From Lentisphaerota bacterium (GTDB lineage Bacteria; Verrucomicrobiota; Kiritimatiellia; JAAZAB01), in assembly GCA_016182435.1 (NCBI GenBank), contig JACPGN010000097.1, positions 1 through 19,110 on the forward strand: a stretch of DNA of 19,110 nt, in the 5' to 3' direction. Below the pieces are notes generated by a model, which made no database searches, had not been told where the DNA came from, and saw only the letters and a program-made list of their open reading frames with translations. Below are positions 1 to 7,550 of the stretch, one piece after another (the stretch's first letter is position 1; every line of letters begins with the position of its first letter). Position numbers and translations under genes: made by a program.

Positions 1-124
1 GGTTCTCAAGGATTTTTATCGGGCAGGAATTTGATGGGCGGAGCACAGCCTTGTAGTCGAACAGCGTTATTTTGTCGCTGGCTCCGACCGGTATTTCATG
101 AAGCCTAACGTGAGAGAAAAACAT
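1..124 (-). CDS. Possible N-terminal fragment of an unidentified gene downstream of waaA
   Basis: A minus-strand reading frame opens with ATG at 124 and stays open to the window edge (41 codons, starting MFFSHVRLHEIPVGASDKIT). It lies 31 bp beyond the waaA stop in the same direction, so it could be the next gene of that operon. I see no Shine-Dalgarno motif before the ATG and recognise no family. The length is too short to separate it from a chance open frame. Confidence 0.25.
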   Translation of the reverse strand, partial: MFFSHVRLHEIPVGASDKITLFDYKAVLRPSNSCPIKILEN

Positions 125-155
125 AGACAACGAGATAGCAAACCAAGGCGCTTAA

Positions 156-1502
156 TTATGAGGGCTGGGCGCGGGAATCGAGCAGTTTCAGCAGGCATTC
201 GGCGCTGGCGCGCAAGGCCCCGGCTTTGGCGCGCACTAACTGCTCGGCCCGCCGCCCGTAAGCTTCGGTCTCCTGATTATTCGTCCACAGTTCCATAACC
301 GCGCGCTCCAGGGCGGCGGCGTCGGGAACCTGGATCAAGGCATCCGCAGCGCGGAAGTCGGCAACGATCGCGGCAAAGTTTTCCGTGTATGGCCCGATCA
401 CAATCGGCTTGGCCAAAACCGCTGCCTCAATCACGTTCTGGCCCCCGTGAGCCGTCAGACTCTTTCCCACAAAAATAACCGCGGCCAGAGCATAAAAAAA
501 CTTTAATTCGCCGGTAGTATCAACCAGCAACACGTCAGCGGCCGCCCCCGCCCGCCCGGCTTTCAGCGCGCTCCAGGCTGCGCCCGTTAGACCGGATTTC
601 TGGATCTCGGCCATGACCGCTTGCCGGCGCTCGGCATGGCGGGGAATCAGTGCTAAGCGGGCTTTCGAATCCATGGCGCGCAATTTTTTATAGATATTCA
701 GAAGAATGGCTTCCTCGCCCGGCCAGGTGGATCCGCCTATCAGCCAGCGCGCGCCGGCCTCAAATCCGGCTTGGCGCAGAGCCTGGCCAACAGCATTCGC
801 TTCGCCGTTGGCGCTTTCGGCCACGTCATACTTGGCCGAGCCGGAAACCCGGATTTTTTCCGGGGGCGCGCCCAGTTCCTGCAAGCGCCGGGCATCTGTT
901 TCCCCCTGCATGCAGAAGAGATCAAAGGTCTCGAGCGCTCTTTTTACCAGCAACTTTACTTTCCGATAGCCCCGGAACGAATGATCCGATACCCGTCCAT
1001 TCAATAGCATGATCGGCACGCCCCGGCGCCGGGCCAGCCGCAGGAGATTAGGCCAGAATTCGCTCTCCACCAGCACGAGAGCCGTGGGCCGCAGAAGGTT
1101 TAAGACGCGCGCCATGATCCAGGGGAAATCCGCAGGGAAATAGAGCAGGACATCTTCAGCATTTTCCGCCTCTGCGAGTCCGCTGCGGCGGAAAGCGCTG
1201 CACTGTGCGGCGATGGCATGGCCGGTGGATGTGGTGGTGGTCAAAATAAAGGCCAGCGCGTTCCGGCGCTCCCGCAGGACGCTGATGAAGCGCAAGGCAA
1301 CCTGAACCTCGCCCACGCTGACGGCGTGGATCCAGACCCGCCGCTTGGCCCGTAGTCGGTCGCGCAGCTCGGGAGCATACCAGCCGAACCGCTGAAGAAA
1401 CCCCTGGCGATAGCCGCCGCGCTTCCACATCCGCATTATAAAGCGCGGCAGCAGCAATAGAAACGCAATCGGAAAAACAAGATTATAAAAAAGCCAGATC
1501 AT
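156..1502 (-). CDS. waaA: 3-deoxy-D-manno-octulosonic acid (Kdo) transferase WaaA/KdtA
   Basis: This inner-membrane glycosyltransferase moves Kdo from CMP-Kdo onto lipid IVA, the first step of LPS inner-core assembly. The 448-residue product has the family layout: an N-terminal membrane anchor (about residues 2-22, hydrophobic with IAFLLLLPRF), a GT-B N-lobe with HAVSVGE (E65 is the expected catalytic glutamate), ESEFWPN in the middle, and a C-terminal nucleotide-sugar lobe with GKSLTAHGGQNVIEAA. The usual family length is about 420-430 residues, so it is complete. The ATG start at 1502 directly precedes the anchor. It begins 6 bp after the xer stop, so it is very likely co-transcribed and perhaps translationally coupled with that gene. 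Its presence shows the organism makes Kdo-lipid A. Identity is secure; the number of Kdo residues it adds cannot be read from the sequence. Confidence 0.94.
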   Translation of the reverse strand: MIWLFYNLVFPIAFLLLLPRFIMRMWKRGGYRQGFLQRFGWYAPELRDRLRAKRRVWIHAVSVGEVQVALRFISVLRERRNALAFILTTTTSTGHAIAAQCSAFRRSGLAEAENAEDVLLYFPADFPWIMARVLNLLRPTALVLVESEFWPNLLRLARRRGVPIMLLNGRVSDHSFRGYRKVKLLVKRALETFDLFCMQGETDARRLQELGAPPEKIRVSGSAKYDVAESANGEANAVGQALRQAGFEAGARWLIGGSTWPGEEAILLNIYKKLRAMDSKARLALIPRHAERRQAVMAEIQKSGLTGAAWSALKAGRAGAAADVLLVDTTGELKFFYALAAVIFVGKSLTAHGGQNVIEAAVLAKPIVIGPYTENFAAIVADFRAADALIQVPDAAALERAVMELWTNNQETEAYGRRAEQLVRAKAGALRASAECLLKLLDSRAQPS

Positions 1503-1508
1503 TTGCCC

Positions 1509-2648
1509 TCAGGCCCGCGGGTGGGCTTCGTTGTAGACCTGCTTCAGCCGCTCCACGGTGATATGCGTGTAAATCTGGGTCGTGGAAAGGCTGGCGTGGC
1601 CCAGCAGTTCCTGGACACTGCGTAAATCGGCGCCGGCATCCAGGAGATGCGTGGCAAACGAATGCCGCAAGGCATGCGGCGACAGGTGCGGGTCGAGGTT
1701 CGCCTCGATCAGGTACCGTTTCATAAGCCGCTCAACCGAGCGAGTGGTCAGTCTCCCGCCGGTATGGCCCATGAAAACAGGCGATGCGCCGGCCGGAGTT
1801 GCATGCCTTCCGCCCTCGGCATTGCGTTCGGGCCCGCCTGCAACGCTAGGCGAAGCATTGCGGGCAGGCGCGGCGCGCGGCCGGCCGAAACGCTTGCAGA
1901 TTCCAGTCAGCTCCGCCCGCTTTTTAAGCGCCTCCTGCAAGGCGCTCACCGCCGGTCGGCCTAACGGACACAACCGCTCCTTCTTGCCTTTGCCCCGAAC
2001 CTTGACTATGCCGGCTAAGAGATCAATGTCGCTTTCCTGCATGCTAACGAGCTCGTTGACCCGCATGCCGGTGCTGTAAAGGATTTCCAGAATTGCCGTA
2101 TCCCGAAAGACAACATAGTCTCGCCATAACCCGCCGGCGCTACGGCGCGCGGTCGCCGCGCTCACGGCCAGGGCCTGCCCGCGCTCAGCCAAGGCCCTGG
2201 TCGCCTTTGGCGACGCCTCAGGCTGGCAAACTTCCGCGGCCACCTGGCGCGGCGCCGCCAGGAGCCGCGTTACTTCCTGAACCGTCAGCACCTTGGGCAA
2301 GGGCTTCCCGCGTTTGGGCGAGATTATGCCGGCAAACGGGTTGCGCGCAACGTGTTCTTCCCGGCTCAGGAACTTGAAGAATGACCGCAGGCTGGAAAGT
2401 TTGCGGTTCACGGTTGTGGCCGCCGCTTCAAGTTTCTGGCAGTTGACAATGAACTTGCGCGCCGCAAATTTGTCCACCTCGGCCCAGGCGTAGGGCGGCT
2501 TGGCTTCGGCGCCCCACTGGGTCCGGACAAACTGCTCCAGATCAATCAGGTAACTGCTGATTGTGTGCACCGAGGCGTTGCGCTCGCCCTCCAGGTAACG
2601 CGCAAAATGCTGAATACAGGGATCGTCCCTGATAGTTGGAGTGCTCAT
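1509..2648 (-). CDS. xerC: Xer-type tyrosine recombinase (XerC-like) with two in-frame low-complexity insertions
   Basis: Site-specific recombinase of the kind that resolves chromosome dimers at dif. The product is 379 aa against about 300 for ordinary XerC/XerD. The N-terminal SAM-like domain covers residues about 8-105. The catalytic set is visible: R196 in TGMRVNEL, lysine in VRGKGKKER (220-223), H325 and R328 in HALRHSFATH, H351 in LLGH, and Y360 in TQIYTH. The excess length is two Ala/Gly/Pro/Arg-rich insertions at about residues 132-173 and 253-288, both outside the catalytic motifs; removing them gives a normal 301-aa protein. ATG at 2648 opens the conserved N-terminus. Proximity to dprA favours XerC over XerD, which is inference. 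It lacks the tryptophan-rich extra helix (WPWFW-like) of integron integrases, so it is not IntI even though an integron-like array lies 4 kb away. Confidence 0.9.
   Translation of the reverse strand: MSTPTIRDDPCIQHFARYLEGERNASVHTISSYLIDLEQFVRTQWGAEAKPPYAWAEVDKFAARKFIVNCQKLEAAATTVNRKLSSLRSFFKFLSREEHVARNPFAGIISPKRGKPLPKVLTVQEVTRLLAAPRQVAAEVCQPEASPKATRALAERGQALAVSAATARRSAGGLWRDYVVFRDTAILEILYSTGMRVNELVSMQESDIDLLAGIVKVRGKGKKERLCPLGRPAVSALQEALKKRAELTGICKRFGRPRAAPARNASPSVAGGPERNAEGGRHATPAGASPVFMGHTGGRLTTRSVERLMKRYLIEANLDPHLSPHALRHSFATHLLDAGADLRSVQELLGHASLSTTQIYTHITVERLKQVYNEAHPRA
1785..1892 (-). repeat. Palindromic low-complexity insertion inside xer (insertion 2)
   Basis: This stretch encodes xer residues about 253-288, which have no counterpart in normal Xer proteins. 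It contains an imperfect inverted repeat with 16-nt arms, GCCCGCCTGCAACGCT (1832-1847) and AGCATTGCGGGCAGGC (1854-1869), 13 of 16 positions complementary across a 6-nt loop. A related palindrome sits in the exported-protein gene at 17376-17432, so this looks like a dispersed palindromic element tolerated in frame. Confidence 0.6.
2130..2255 (-). repeat. Low-complexity in-frame insertion inside xer (insertion 1)
   Basis: Encodes xer residues about 132-173, rich in Ala, Arg and Glu, placed in the linker between the N-terminal domain and the catalytic domain. Conserved Xer sequence resumes at LWRDYVVFRDTAILEILYST. The DNA carries an inverted repeat, CCAGGGCCT with AGGCCCTGG around 2168-2200. The insertion boundaries are estimated by comparison with remembered Xer domain spacing. 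Confidence 0.5.
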
Positions 2649-2770
2649 AGTAAGTCAGGTTATCATGCTTCACTGTTCGTGGTTCACGGTTGAAAGCGCA
2701 CGGTTCGCAAATACAGGGAATTTGGTTCTAAGAAAAAATAGTAGCCATTCCTATTCTCATGTTTCCATAG

Positions 2771-2800
2771 TATGTTCACACTTTGGAAAGTGTGAACATA
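2771..2800. promoter_or_regulatory. Perfect 14-bp-arm palindrome upstream of xer
   Basis: TATGTTCACACTTT at 2771-2784 and its exact reverse complement at 2787-2800 are separated only by GG. It lies about 120 bp upstream of the xer start and in AT-rich surroundings. The short centre suits a dimeric repressor operator better than an RNA hairpin. No T-tract follows. A mobile palindromic repeat is the alternative. Confidence 0.5.
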
Positions 2801-2894
2801 TCGCCTGAACGCGTCGAAACGGAACCGATAGCTCAAAATAGGAGCTTACATCGGTATTCCCCTGCGGCCGTGACAGACCTGGCTCATCAGGGAC

Positions 2895-2937
2895 CCCGCT
2901 CTGGGCTGGGTGAATGGTTTACCCCGCCCAGAGCGGG
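2895..2937. terminator. GC-rich hairpin downstream of dprA, possible terminator
   Basis: CCCGCTCTGGGC (2895-2906) pairs perfectly with GCCCAGAGCGGG (2926-2937) around a 19-nt loop. It lies 130 bp past the dprA stop. On the minus strand no T-run follows, so Rho-independent termination of dprA is only a possibility; it could equally be a palindromic repeat. Confidence 0.35.
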
Positions 2938-3066
2938 TTTCGCCCTGCCTAAAATAATGCTGCATATAACAAAGGCAGAACTCAGCCTTCTTGGCCGAGC
3001 TTGGGCAGGCTGGCTGAGCCGCCTTCAAGTAATGGCCCAAAACCACCCCATGCAAATCGCTTCGTA

Positions 3067-4167
3067 TCATCTCCGGATCAGCGCCACGCGGCGCCCCGGC
3101 AACATGCGCGCCACGCGCTTCATTTCCAGACCCAGAACCAGCGCGCTCAAGACAGCGGCCGGTAAGCCTGTGGCGCGGGTCAAAGTGTCCATATCCAGCT
3201 CCTGCTCGGCCAGCGCTTGGACGATTTTTTCCTCGTCCGGGTTGAGCGGCGGCAGGTTTGCCGCAGCGCCGGCCGGAACGCCCGGCTTAGGCGGAATCAG
3301 GAATTCAAACTCTTCGAGGATATCATCAACACTCTCGACTAAGCGCGCGCCTTTTTTGATCAACTGGTGGCTGCCCCGCGAGGCCAGCGAGTCAATCCGG
3401 CCCGGCACGGCAAATACGCTCCGGCCCTGGTCTAAAGCCTGACTGGCGGTAATCAGCGCGCCGCTGGTCGGCCCGGCTTCGACCACCAGCACGCCCATGG
3501 CCAGGCCGCTGACAATCCGGTTGCGCATGGGAAAGGTGGTTTTATCGGGCTGATGGCCCAACGGAAACTCGCTCAGCACCGCGCCCTGGCCGGCTATGCG
3601 CTGAGCCAGTTCGGCATTTTCCTCGGGATATAAACAATCGAGCGCGCCGCCAAGCACGGCCAGCGTCCGGGCGCCGCCTTGCAGCGCGCCACGGTGGGCC
3701 GCGGTATCAATGCCGCGCGCCAAGCCGCTCACCACGACAAAGCCGGCCTTAGCCAACTGGTAGGCCAGTTTTTCGGCGGTCTCGCGCCCATAGAGTGTTG
3801 TGTGCCGGGAACCCACCACGGCCACCGCGCGCTTGTCATTGGGCTCAAGTGTCCCCCAGACATAGAGCGCCAGGGGCGGGTCATGAATCGTGAGCAACGG
3901 TTTGGGATAGGCTTGGTCAACCGGCGTGACGATTTCATAGCCGCGCTTGTGGGCGCGCGCTATTTCTTTATCCGGCCGGATGCGTCCGCGCTGGCTCACA
4001 ATTTTGTCGGCCAGGGCCGAACCAATCCCCTTGGCCTTAAGCAGCTCGGTCTTGCCGGCCTGGAAGATGGCCGTGGGCTGCCCGAGCGCGGTGGTAAGGG
4101 CCCGGACACTGACCGGCCCGATATCCGCCATCATATTGAGCGCAATATAGGCTTCGCGAACGTCCAC
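3067..4167 (-). CDS. dprA: DNA-processing protein DprA
   Basis: DprA (Smf) binds incoming single-stranded DNA during natural transformation and loads RecA on it. The 366-aa product shows an N-terminal SAM/HhH-like region (GIGSALADKI, 47-56), the Rossmann-type DprA core with VVGSRHTTLYG (117-127), SGLARGIDTAAHRGAL (147-162), TFPMRNRIVSGLA (211-223) and GALITASQALDQGR (236-249), and a C-terminal winged helix (about 308-365). The start used is GTG at 4167, which gives a normal N-terminus; no strong ribosome site is visible. An Ala/Pro linker at 292-307 separates core and winged helix. It follows the 196-aa gene by 23 bp in the same direction. Presence of dprA fits a bacterium that takes up DNA, which could be relevant to acquisition of the cassette array. 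Confidence 0.93.
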   Translation of the reverse strand: MDVREAYIALNMMADIGPVSVRALTTALGQPTAIFQAGKTELLKAKGIGSALADKIVSQRGRIRPDKEIARAHKRGYEIVTPVDQAYPKPLLTIHDPPLALYVWGTLEPNDKRAVAVVGSRHTTLYGRETAEKLAYQLAKAGFVVVSGLARGIDTAAHRGALQGGARTLAVLGGALDCLYPEENAELAQRIAGQGAVLSEFPLGHQPDKTTFPMRNRIVSGLAMGVLVVEAGPTSGALITASQALDQGRSVFAVPGRIDSLASRGSHQLIKKGARLVESVDDILEEFEFLIPPKPGVPAGAAANLPPLNPDEEKIVQALAEQELDMDTLTRATGLPAAVLSALVLGLEMKRVARMLPGRRVALIRR

Positions 4168-4190
4168 AGTTCCAAGTTTCTTTTCAGGGA

Positions 4191-4781
4191 TTAGCCGTTG
4201 CGACCGGCGAACAACTCCAATTGCCGAGGCTTTAAGAGATCGTAGTTTTTCAGAAGGCGCAGTATCTGCAAGAGGTCCGACTTCTCATAGTTCTTGTTGA
4301 TGTCCACGCTCTCCAGCAGTTCTAAGAGGATCGTGCGGAACTCCATCACGCCGTCAATGCCTTTCTGCTTCAACAGCCGCAGAGTATCGTTACGGAGTTT
4401 TTCCGAGACCGGCAGCTTGGGCAAGCAGAGAATCTTGGCAAAGTTCTGCTGCCCAAGCCGCCGCGCGGCCAAGCGCAGGGCTTCCGCCTGGGCAAAGCGC
4501 ACCAGCTCGGGAATCTGCTCCAGCATCGCGGGATAGACGCGTTCGCTATGCCAGCCGGCGACGCCCACCACCGCCCGCGCCACGGTTTTAAGGTCGGCCG
4601 CGGTCCAGAGCATGGTGGGGGGCAGGCGCTGCTCCGTGATCAGCGGGTGCTCCACAATCAGGTCAATTTCCTCGTCCAGCCGTTTGGGACGCCCGGTGAC
4701 GGAATACTTGCAAGGCTGCATAACCAGGTAGCCCTGCTGCTCAAAATATTCACGGACGAACCATTCACTGATCGAAGCCAT
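4191..4781 (-). CDS. Conserved-looking hypothetical protein, 196 aa
   Basis: I do not recognise the family. The product is soluble, with no signal peptide or membrane segment. Residues 9-45 (VREYFEQQGYLVMQP, then RLDEEIDLIVEH) vaguely recall the start of restriction-endonuclease-like folds, where an acidic EID-type motif follows a helix and strand, but the rest of a nuclease active site is not obvious. The C-terminal third is helical and charged (residues 140-190). ATG at 4781 has a purine-rich GAAAGGA upstream on the coding strand, a good ribosome site. It sits between nadK (64 bp upstream) and dprA (23 bp downstream) in one apparent transcription unit, so it is very likely a real gene with a housekeeping or DNA-related role in this lineage. 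The function is unknown. Confidence 0.75.
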   Translation of the reverse strand: MASISEWFVREYFEQQGYLVMQPCKYSVTGRPKRLDEEIDLIVEHPLITEQRLPPTMLWTAADLKTVARAVVGVAGWHSERVYPAMLEQIPELVRFAQAEALRLAARRLGQQNFAKILCLPKLPVSEKLRNDTLRLLKQKGIDGVMEFRTILLELLESVDINKNYEKSDLLQILRLLKNYDLLKPRQLELFAGRNG

Positions 4782-4845
4782 AGCATCCTTTCTCTGTGGT
4801 CAAGCCTGCAAGGTTTCTCCGCCTCAGGTCCGGGCTTGCCCAGGC

Positions 4846-5709
4846 TTAAGCCAGGGTCGACCCGCGCCAATGCAGTTTCTCGCGCAGGACCGCGAAATAG
4901 CTGTAATCCTTGAGATGCACAAAGTGAGCCCTTTTTTTACTGCGCTGGATTTCCACCTGGTCGCCAGGCTTGAGCCGCTGGCCCACCTGGCCATCCACGG
5001 AAAGCAACATGTCCCCCGGACTTTTGGCTACTCGCACGGTGATCCGCCTTTCATCCGGAATCACCAATGGCCGGGTGCTGAGGGTGTGGGGACAGATCAG
5101 GCTGACAATGAACGCCGCGGCGGCCGGATGCAGGATCGGCCCGCCGGCCGAGAGCGAGTGCCCCGTGCTGCCGGTTGGCGTGGAAACGATAAGCCCATCA
5201 CACATGAAGGATGAGACTGCTTCGCCGTCAATCTGCATGTCCAGGGTTACAATCCGGGAACTGGCCCAGCGGTCAACGACCACATCATTCAGCGCGCGAT
5301 AGCGGCTGATGATCCGGCCCCGGCGTTTGACGACGCATTCAGCCAACGCGCGGGCAATAACGCTATAGCGGCGCGCCACCACGCATTTCAGGGCGCGCTC
5401 GGCATCCTGCTGGGCCACGCTCGTCAGAAAGCCCAGGCCTCCCAGGTTAACCCCGAGCACCGGGATGGACCGGCCCTGAAGCATGCGGACCGCTCGTAAC
5501 ATGGTGCCATCTCCGCCGAACACGATCAGGAGCGAAATGGCCCGAATCAGTTTTTCCGGCGCCAGGCGGCGCGCGCCCGGCAGAAGACGCCCGACGGGCG
5601 GCTCAACCGCCAGAGGTAAGCCGAGCCGCCGGGCCGATTCGGCAAACCGGCCGAGCACCTCCGCCGCCGAAGGTTTTGAACAATTTGCCACCACACCAAT
5701 CGGTTTCAT
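4846..5709 (-). CDS. nadK: NAD kinase
   Basis: Cytosolic enzyme that phosphorylates NAD to NADP using ATP or polyphosphate. The 287-aa product has every family motif: FGGDGT (64-69), NLGGLGFLT (88-96), ND (141-142) and DGLIVSTPTGSTGHSLSAGG (171-190), followed by the HTLSTRPLVIP segment and a C-terminal DGQ motif. I use the ATG at 5709 and not the TTG 15 bp upstream, because MKPIGVVAN matches the family N-terminus and because this ATG overlaps the tlyA stop as ATGA, implying translational coupling. The tlyA-nadK pairing is common in bacteria. The sequence looks complete and intact. Confidence 0.96.
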   Translation of the reverse strand: MKPIGVVANCSKPSAAEVLGRFAESARRLGLPLAVEPPVGRLLPGARRLAPEKLIRAISLLIVFGGDGTMLRAVRMLQGRSIPVLGVNLGGLGFLTSVAQQDAERALKCVVARRYSVIARALAECVVKRRGRIISRYRALNDVVVDRWASSRIVTLDMQIDGEAVSSFMCDGLIVSTPTGSTGHSLSAGGPILHPAAAAFIVSLICPHTLSTRPLVIPDERRITVRVAKSPGDMLLSVDGQVGQRLKPGDQVEIQRSKKRAHFVHLKDYSYFAVLREKLHWRGSTLA

Positions 5710-6446
5710 GGTTTTTCCCAGCAAGCCAGAAATTCAATATTGCCGGCCGGCCCCTTGACCGGCGATTCGCAACTGCCCTGCCACACCAGGCCCAGTTCAG
5801 TTTGGCCGAAAGCGCGAATCTCGGCCACCACCCGCTCGCGCACTGCCTCCGAGCGCACGACGCCCCCGCGGCCGACCTCAGCCCGTCCCGCCTCAAATTG
5901 CGGCTTAATCAGCGTAATGATTCGCCCCGCCGGATTGAGTACATCTTTAACCGCCGGCAGGATTTTTGTCAAAGAGATAAACGATACGTCAATCACGGCA
6001 ATATCCGCGCGCTCGGGGAAGTCCCGCTCGCGCAGGTAGCGAGCGTTAACGTTATCCATTATTACCACGCGCGGGTCGTTCCGCAGTTTCCAGTGCAGTT
6101 GGCCTCTGCCCACGTCCACAGCATAGACTTTTGCCGCGCCGTGTTGGAGCAGGCAGTCAGTGAATCCGCCGGTTGAGGCGCCAATGTCCAAGCAGATTTT
6201 ATTGCGGACCTCCAACGCGAAGGCTTCAAAAGCGCGCTCTAATTTTTCGCCGCCGCGGCTGACAAACTTTTCCGGGGCGGCGACGGACAGAACCGCCTCT
6301 GCCGGAAACTGCTCCCCCGGCTTGAATACGCTCCGGCCATTGACCTGGATGGCCCCGGCCAGGATCAGGCGCTGGGCTTTCGCCCGGCTTTCCGCCAAGC
6401 CGCGTTCCACCAGCAATTGATCCAGCCGTTGGCGTTTCTTCTTCAT
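5706..6446 (-). CDS. tlyA: TlyA family rRNA (cytidine-2'-O)-methyltransferase
   Basis: SAM-dependent RNA methyltransferase; characterised members 2'-O-methylate cytidines in 16S and/or 23S rRNA (older name hemolysin A). The 246-aa product starts with an S4 RNA-binding domain (residues 5-65, RLDQLLVERGLAESRAKAQR) and continues as an FtsJ/RrmJ Rossmann methyltransferase: SAM-binding LDIGASTGGFTDCLLQHGA (86-104), acidic VDVG (110-113), DVSFISL (153-159) and IKPQFE (180-185). I chose ATG at 6446 and not the GTG at 6479, since MKKKRQRLDQLL is the normal family start. It heads the minus-strand operon and overlaps nadK by 4 bp. It is the last chromosomal gene before the cassette block on this side. 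Confidence 0.94.
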   Translation of the reverse strand: MKKKRQRLDQLLVERGLAESRAKAQRLILAGAIQVNGRSVFKPGEQFPAEAVLSVAAPEKFVSRGGEKLERAFEAFALEVRNKICLDIGASTGGFTDCLLQHGAAKVYAVDVGRGQLHWKLRNDPRVVIMDNVNARYLRERDFPERADIAVIDVSFISLTKILPAVKDVLNPAGRIITLIKPQFEAGRAEVGRGGVVRSEAVRERVVAEIRAFGQTELGLVWQGSCESPVKGPAGNIEFLACWEKP

Positions 6447-6663
6447 CTGAAAACAGCACTCCCGCAAAGACAAATTCACTTTGTCTATTTACGGACTTGA
6501 GGTCGAGCACAAAAAGACAAACTCGGGTGTTTATCCAAGCCGACTGCTCTTTCATATCTAATTAGTTTTCAACGCTTGACCGTTAATTTGCGCCTATCTA
6601 TCATTTCCTAACTATGGGAACAGTCCGGATTTATTTTACGTTCTGAGGTTGTTCCAATAAACT
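6447..6663. other. Intergenic boundary between tlyA and the cassette block, with an attC/attI-like half site
   Basis: No gene. The stretch is AT-richer than tlyA and must hold the promoter of the tlyA-nadK operon. At 6568-6588 a sequence reading TTTCAACGCTTGACCGTTAATT resembles the right half of the attC sites further right: an inner box ending CAAC, a spacer, and an outer GTTAATT. I found no matching left half upstream, so it may be an attI-like or decayed site marking the left edge of the array. Confidence 0.4.
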
Positions 6664-7194
6664 ATGGTGGGGCAATATACAGTGAAACTTTACGGCGACA
6701 TTTCGATCAACAACCAGACCTATACCGCGGGCACTGATATTCCGTGGTACAAGATCTATCCATTCTTTCTGGTCCACATGCTGATGTTCGGCGGATCGGG
6801 CTTCTTCATGGCTTATGCCGACAGGCATCCCCCCGTACTATTCCTTTACTTGCACGGCGGCTTCGCGATTGTGATCTACACGTTCTTTTACTTGACCATC
6901 TTTGGGCGCGACGAAGTCAAATGGATGTTCATAAATGCCGGCTTGGGCTTACTCGGCATCTACAGTCAGATCGAATGGCTGCTATCGCTATTCGGCCGAA
7001 AAGTAGGCGATTATCCTGTTTACGTGCACGTGATCCCGTTTCTATATTTTGTGCTCTATACCTTCCTGATCCGGCACGCAGTCCTTGACATATTGCAGGC
7101 ACGAGAAGATGACACAAGAAAGAAGAAAGTGGAGTACGTCTATATTGCCATGTCCGTAGCTGTCTACGTGATCTCTTATTTTCTGGAGAGGTGA
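6664..7194 (+). CDS. Hypothetical multi-pass membrane protein, 176 aa
   Basis: I do not recognise it. About five hydrophobic segments are visible (residues roughly 32-51, 58-80, 87-110, 118-140 and 157-174), with a polar N-terminal 30 residues and a lysine-rich loop at 146-155 (DDTRKKKVE). It is rich in aromatic residues (Phe, Tyr, Trp) and its codons are more AT-rich than those of the flanking housekeeping genes, suggesting transfer. ATG at 6664 lacks a clear ribosome site. The stop overlaps the start of the next small gene (TGATG), so the two are probably translationally coupled. It is the first gene of the cassette block. Confidence 0.65.
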   Translation: MVGQYTVKLYGDISINNQTYTAGTDIPWYKIYPFFLVHMLMFGGSGFFMAYADRHPPVLFLYLHGGFAIVIYTFFYLTIFGRDEVKWMFINAGLGLLGIYSQIEWLLSLFGRKVGDYPVYVHVIPFLYFVLYTFLIRHAVLDILQAREDDTRKKKVEYVYIAMSVAVYVISYFLER

Positions 7195-7400
7195 TGATCG
7201 GACCTAATGCCACGGAGTTACGCCACTTGACAAGTAACCTGACGACATACTACAGCGTGGAGAACTTGGAAGCCTGTCGCGCTGAAGACGTCAATGCCTA
7301 TCTACCGGACCGGGAGTTTCGGAAACGTGATCCGCGATTTGCAGAAGCCATGCGCCACCGGAGTTCGGCGGACAAACGCAAGTCGCGCAAGATGCAGTAA
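7194..7400 (+). CDS. Small hypothetical protein, 68 aa
   Basis: Small, soluble and highly charged product ending in a basic tail (HRSSADKRKSRKMQ). ATG at 7194 overlaps the upstream stop as TGATG, and GGAGAGG just before it is a good ribosome site, which supports real translation with the membrane protein gene. No known motif. The 100 bp after its stop contain a loose inverted repeat built from CAGATCGGCGATTATCGG and ATCTGATCGG, with no convincing attC anatomy. Confidence 0.5.
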   Translation: MIGPNATELRHLTSNLTTYYSVENLEACRAEDVNAYLPDREFRKRDPRFAEAMRHRSSADKRKSRKMQ

Positions 7401-7550
7401 ACGGTCCGAAAATAGGGTCGAGAATCAGATCGGCGATTATCGGATTGCCTTTTCAGTCATCGGCATGCTTCCCTAATCTGAAATCTGATCGGCGGTAGAA
7501 TGAACCTCCCGATAATACGTTTTGCGACAGTCTCGTTGGCCCCAAAAAAT

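Larger units (their letters stand above)
2649..3066. other. 418-bp intergenic region between dprA and xer
   Basis: No convincing gene. It holds a 14-bp-arm palindrome (2771-2800), a GC-rich hairpin with 12-bp arms (2895-2937) and an AT-richer stretch next to xer (2650-2770) that could carry the xer-waaA promoter. The 12-mer GCTTGGGCAGGC near 3000 recurs in opposite orientation within pdxB near 16440, suggesting dispersed repeat debris. Open frames here on both strands lack family features. Confidence 0.6.

Noticed and set aside
98..298. Plus-strand frame over the waaA 3' end
   Set aside because: Arginine-rich shadow of waaA with no family features. The same applies to other opposite-strand frames over waaA, xer, dprA, pdxB and the exported protein, including 17505-17882, 17756-18106 and 18007-18324.
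1509..2648. Xer recombinase as the integron integrase of the nearby array
   Set aside because: The catalytic domain is of ordinary XerC type (FMGHTGGRLTTRSVERLMKRY, HALRHSFATHLL), the extra segment is palindrome-derived low complexity, and the tryptophan-rich IntI helix is missing. It also sits in a housekeeping operon pointing away.
2783..3442. 219-codon plus-strand frame crossing the dprA 3' end
   Set aside because: Most of it mirrors dprA coding sequence and the rest crosses the palindrome and hairpin; the composition is not protein-like.
7401..7550. Inverted CAGAT/ATCTG elements as an attC between the 68-aa and 79-aa genes
   Set aside because: The AAC and GTT boxes are missing and the symmetry is loose. 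The three genes left of 7790 may therefore share a cassette.
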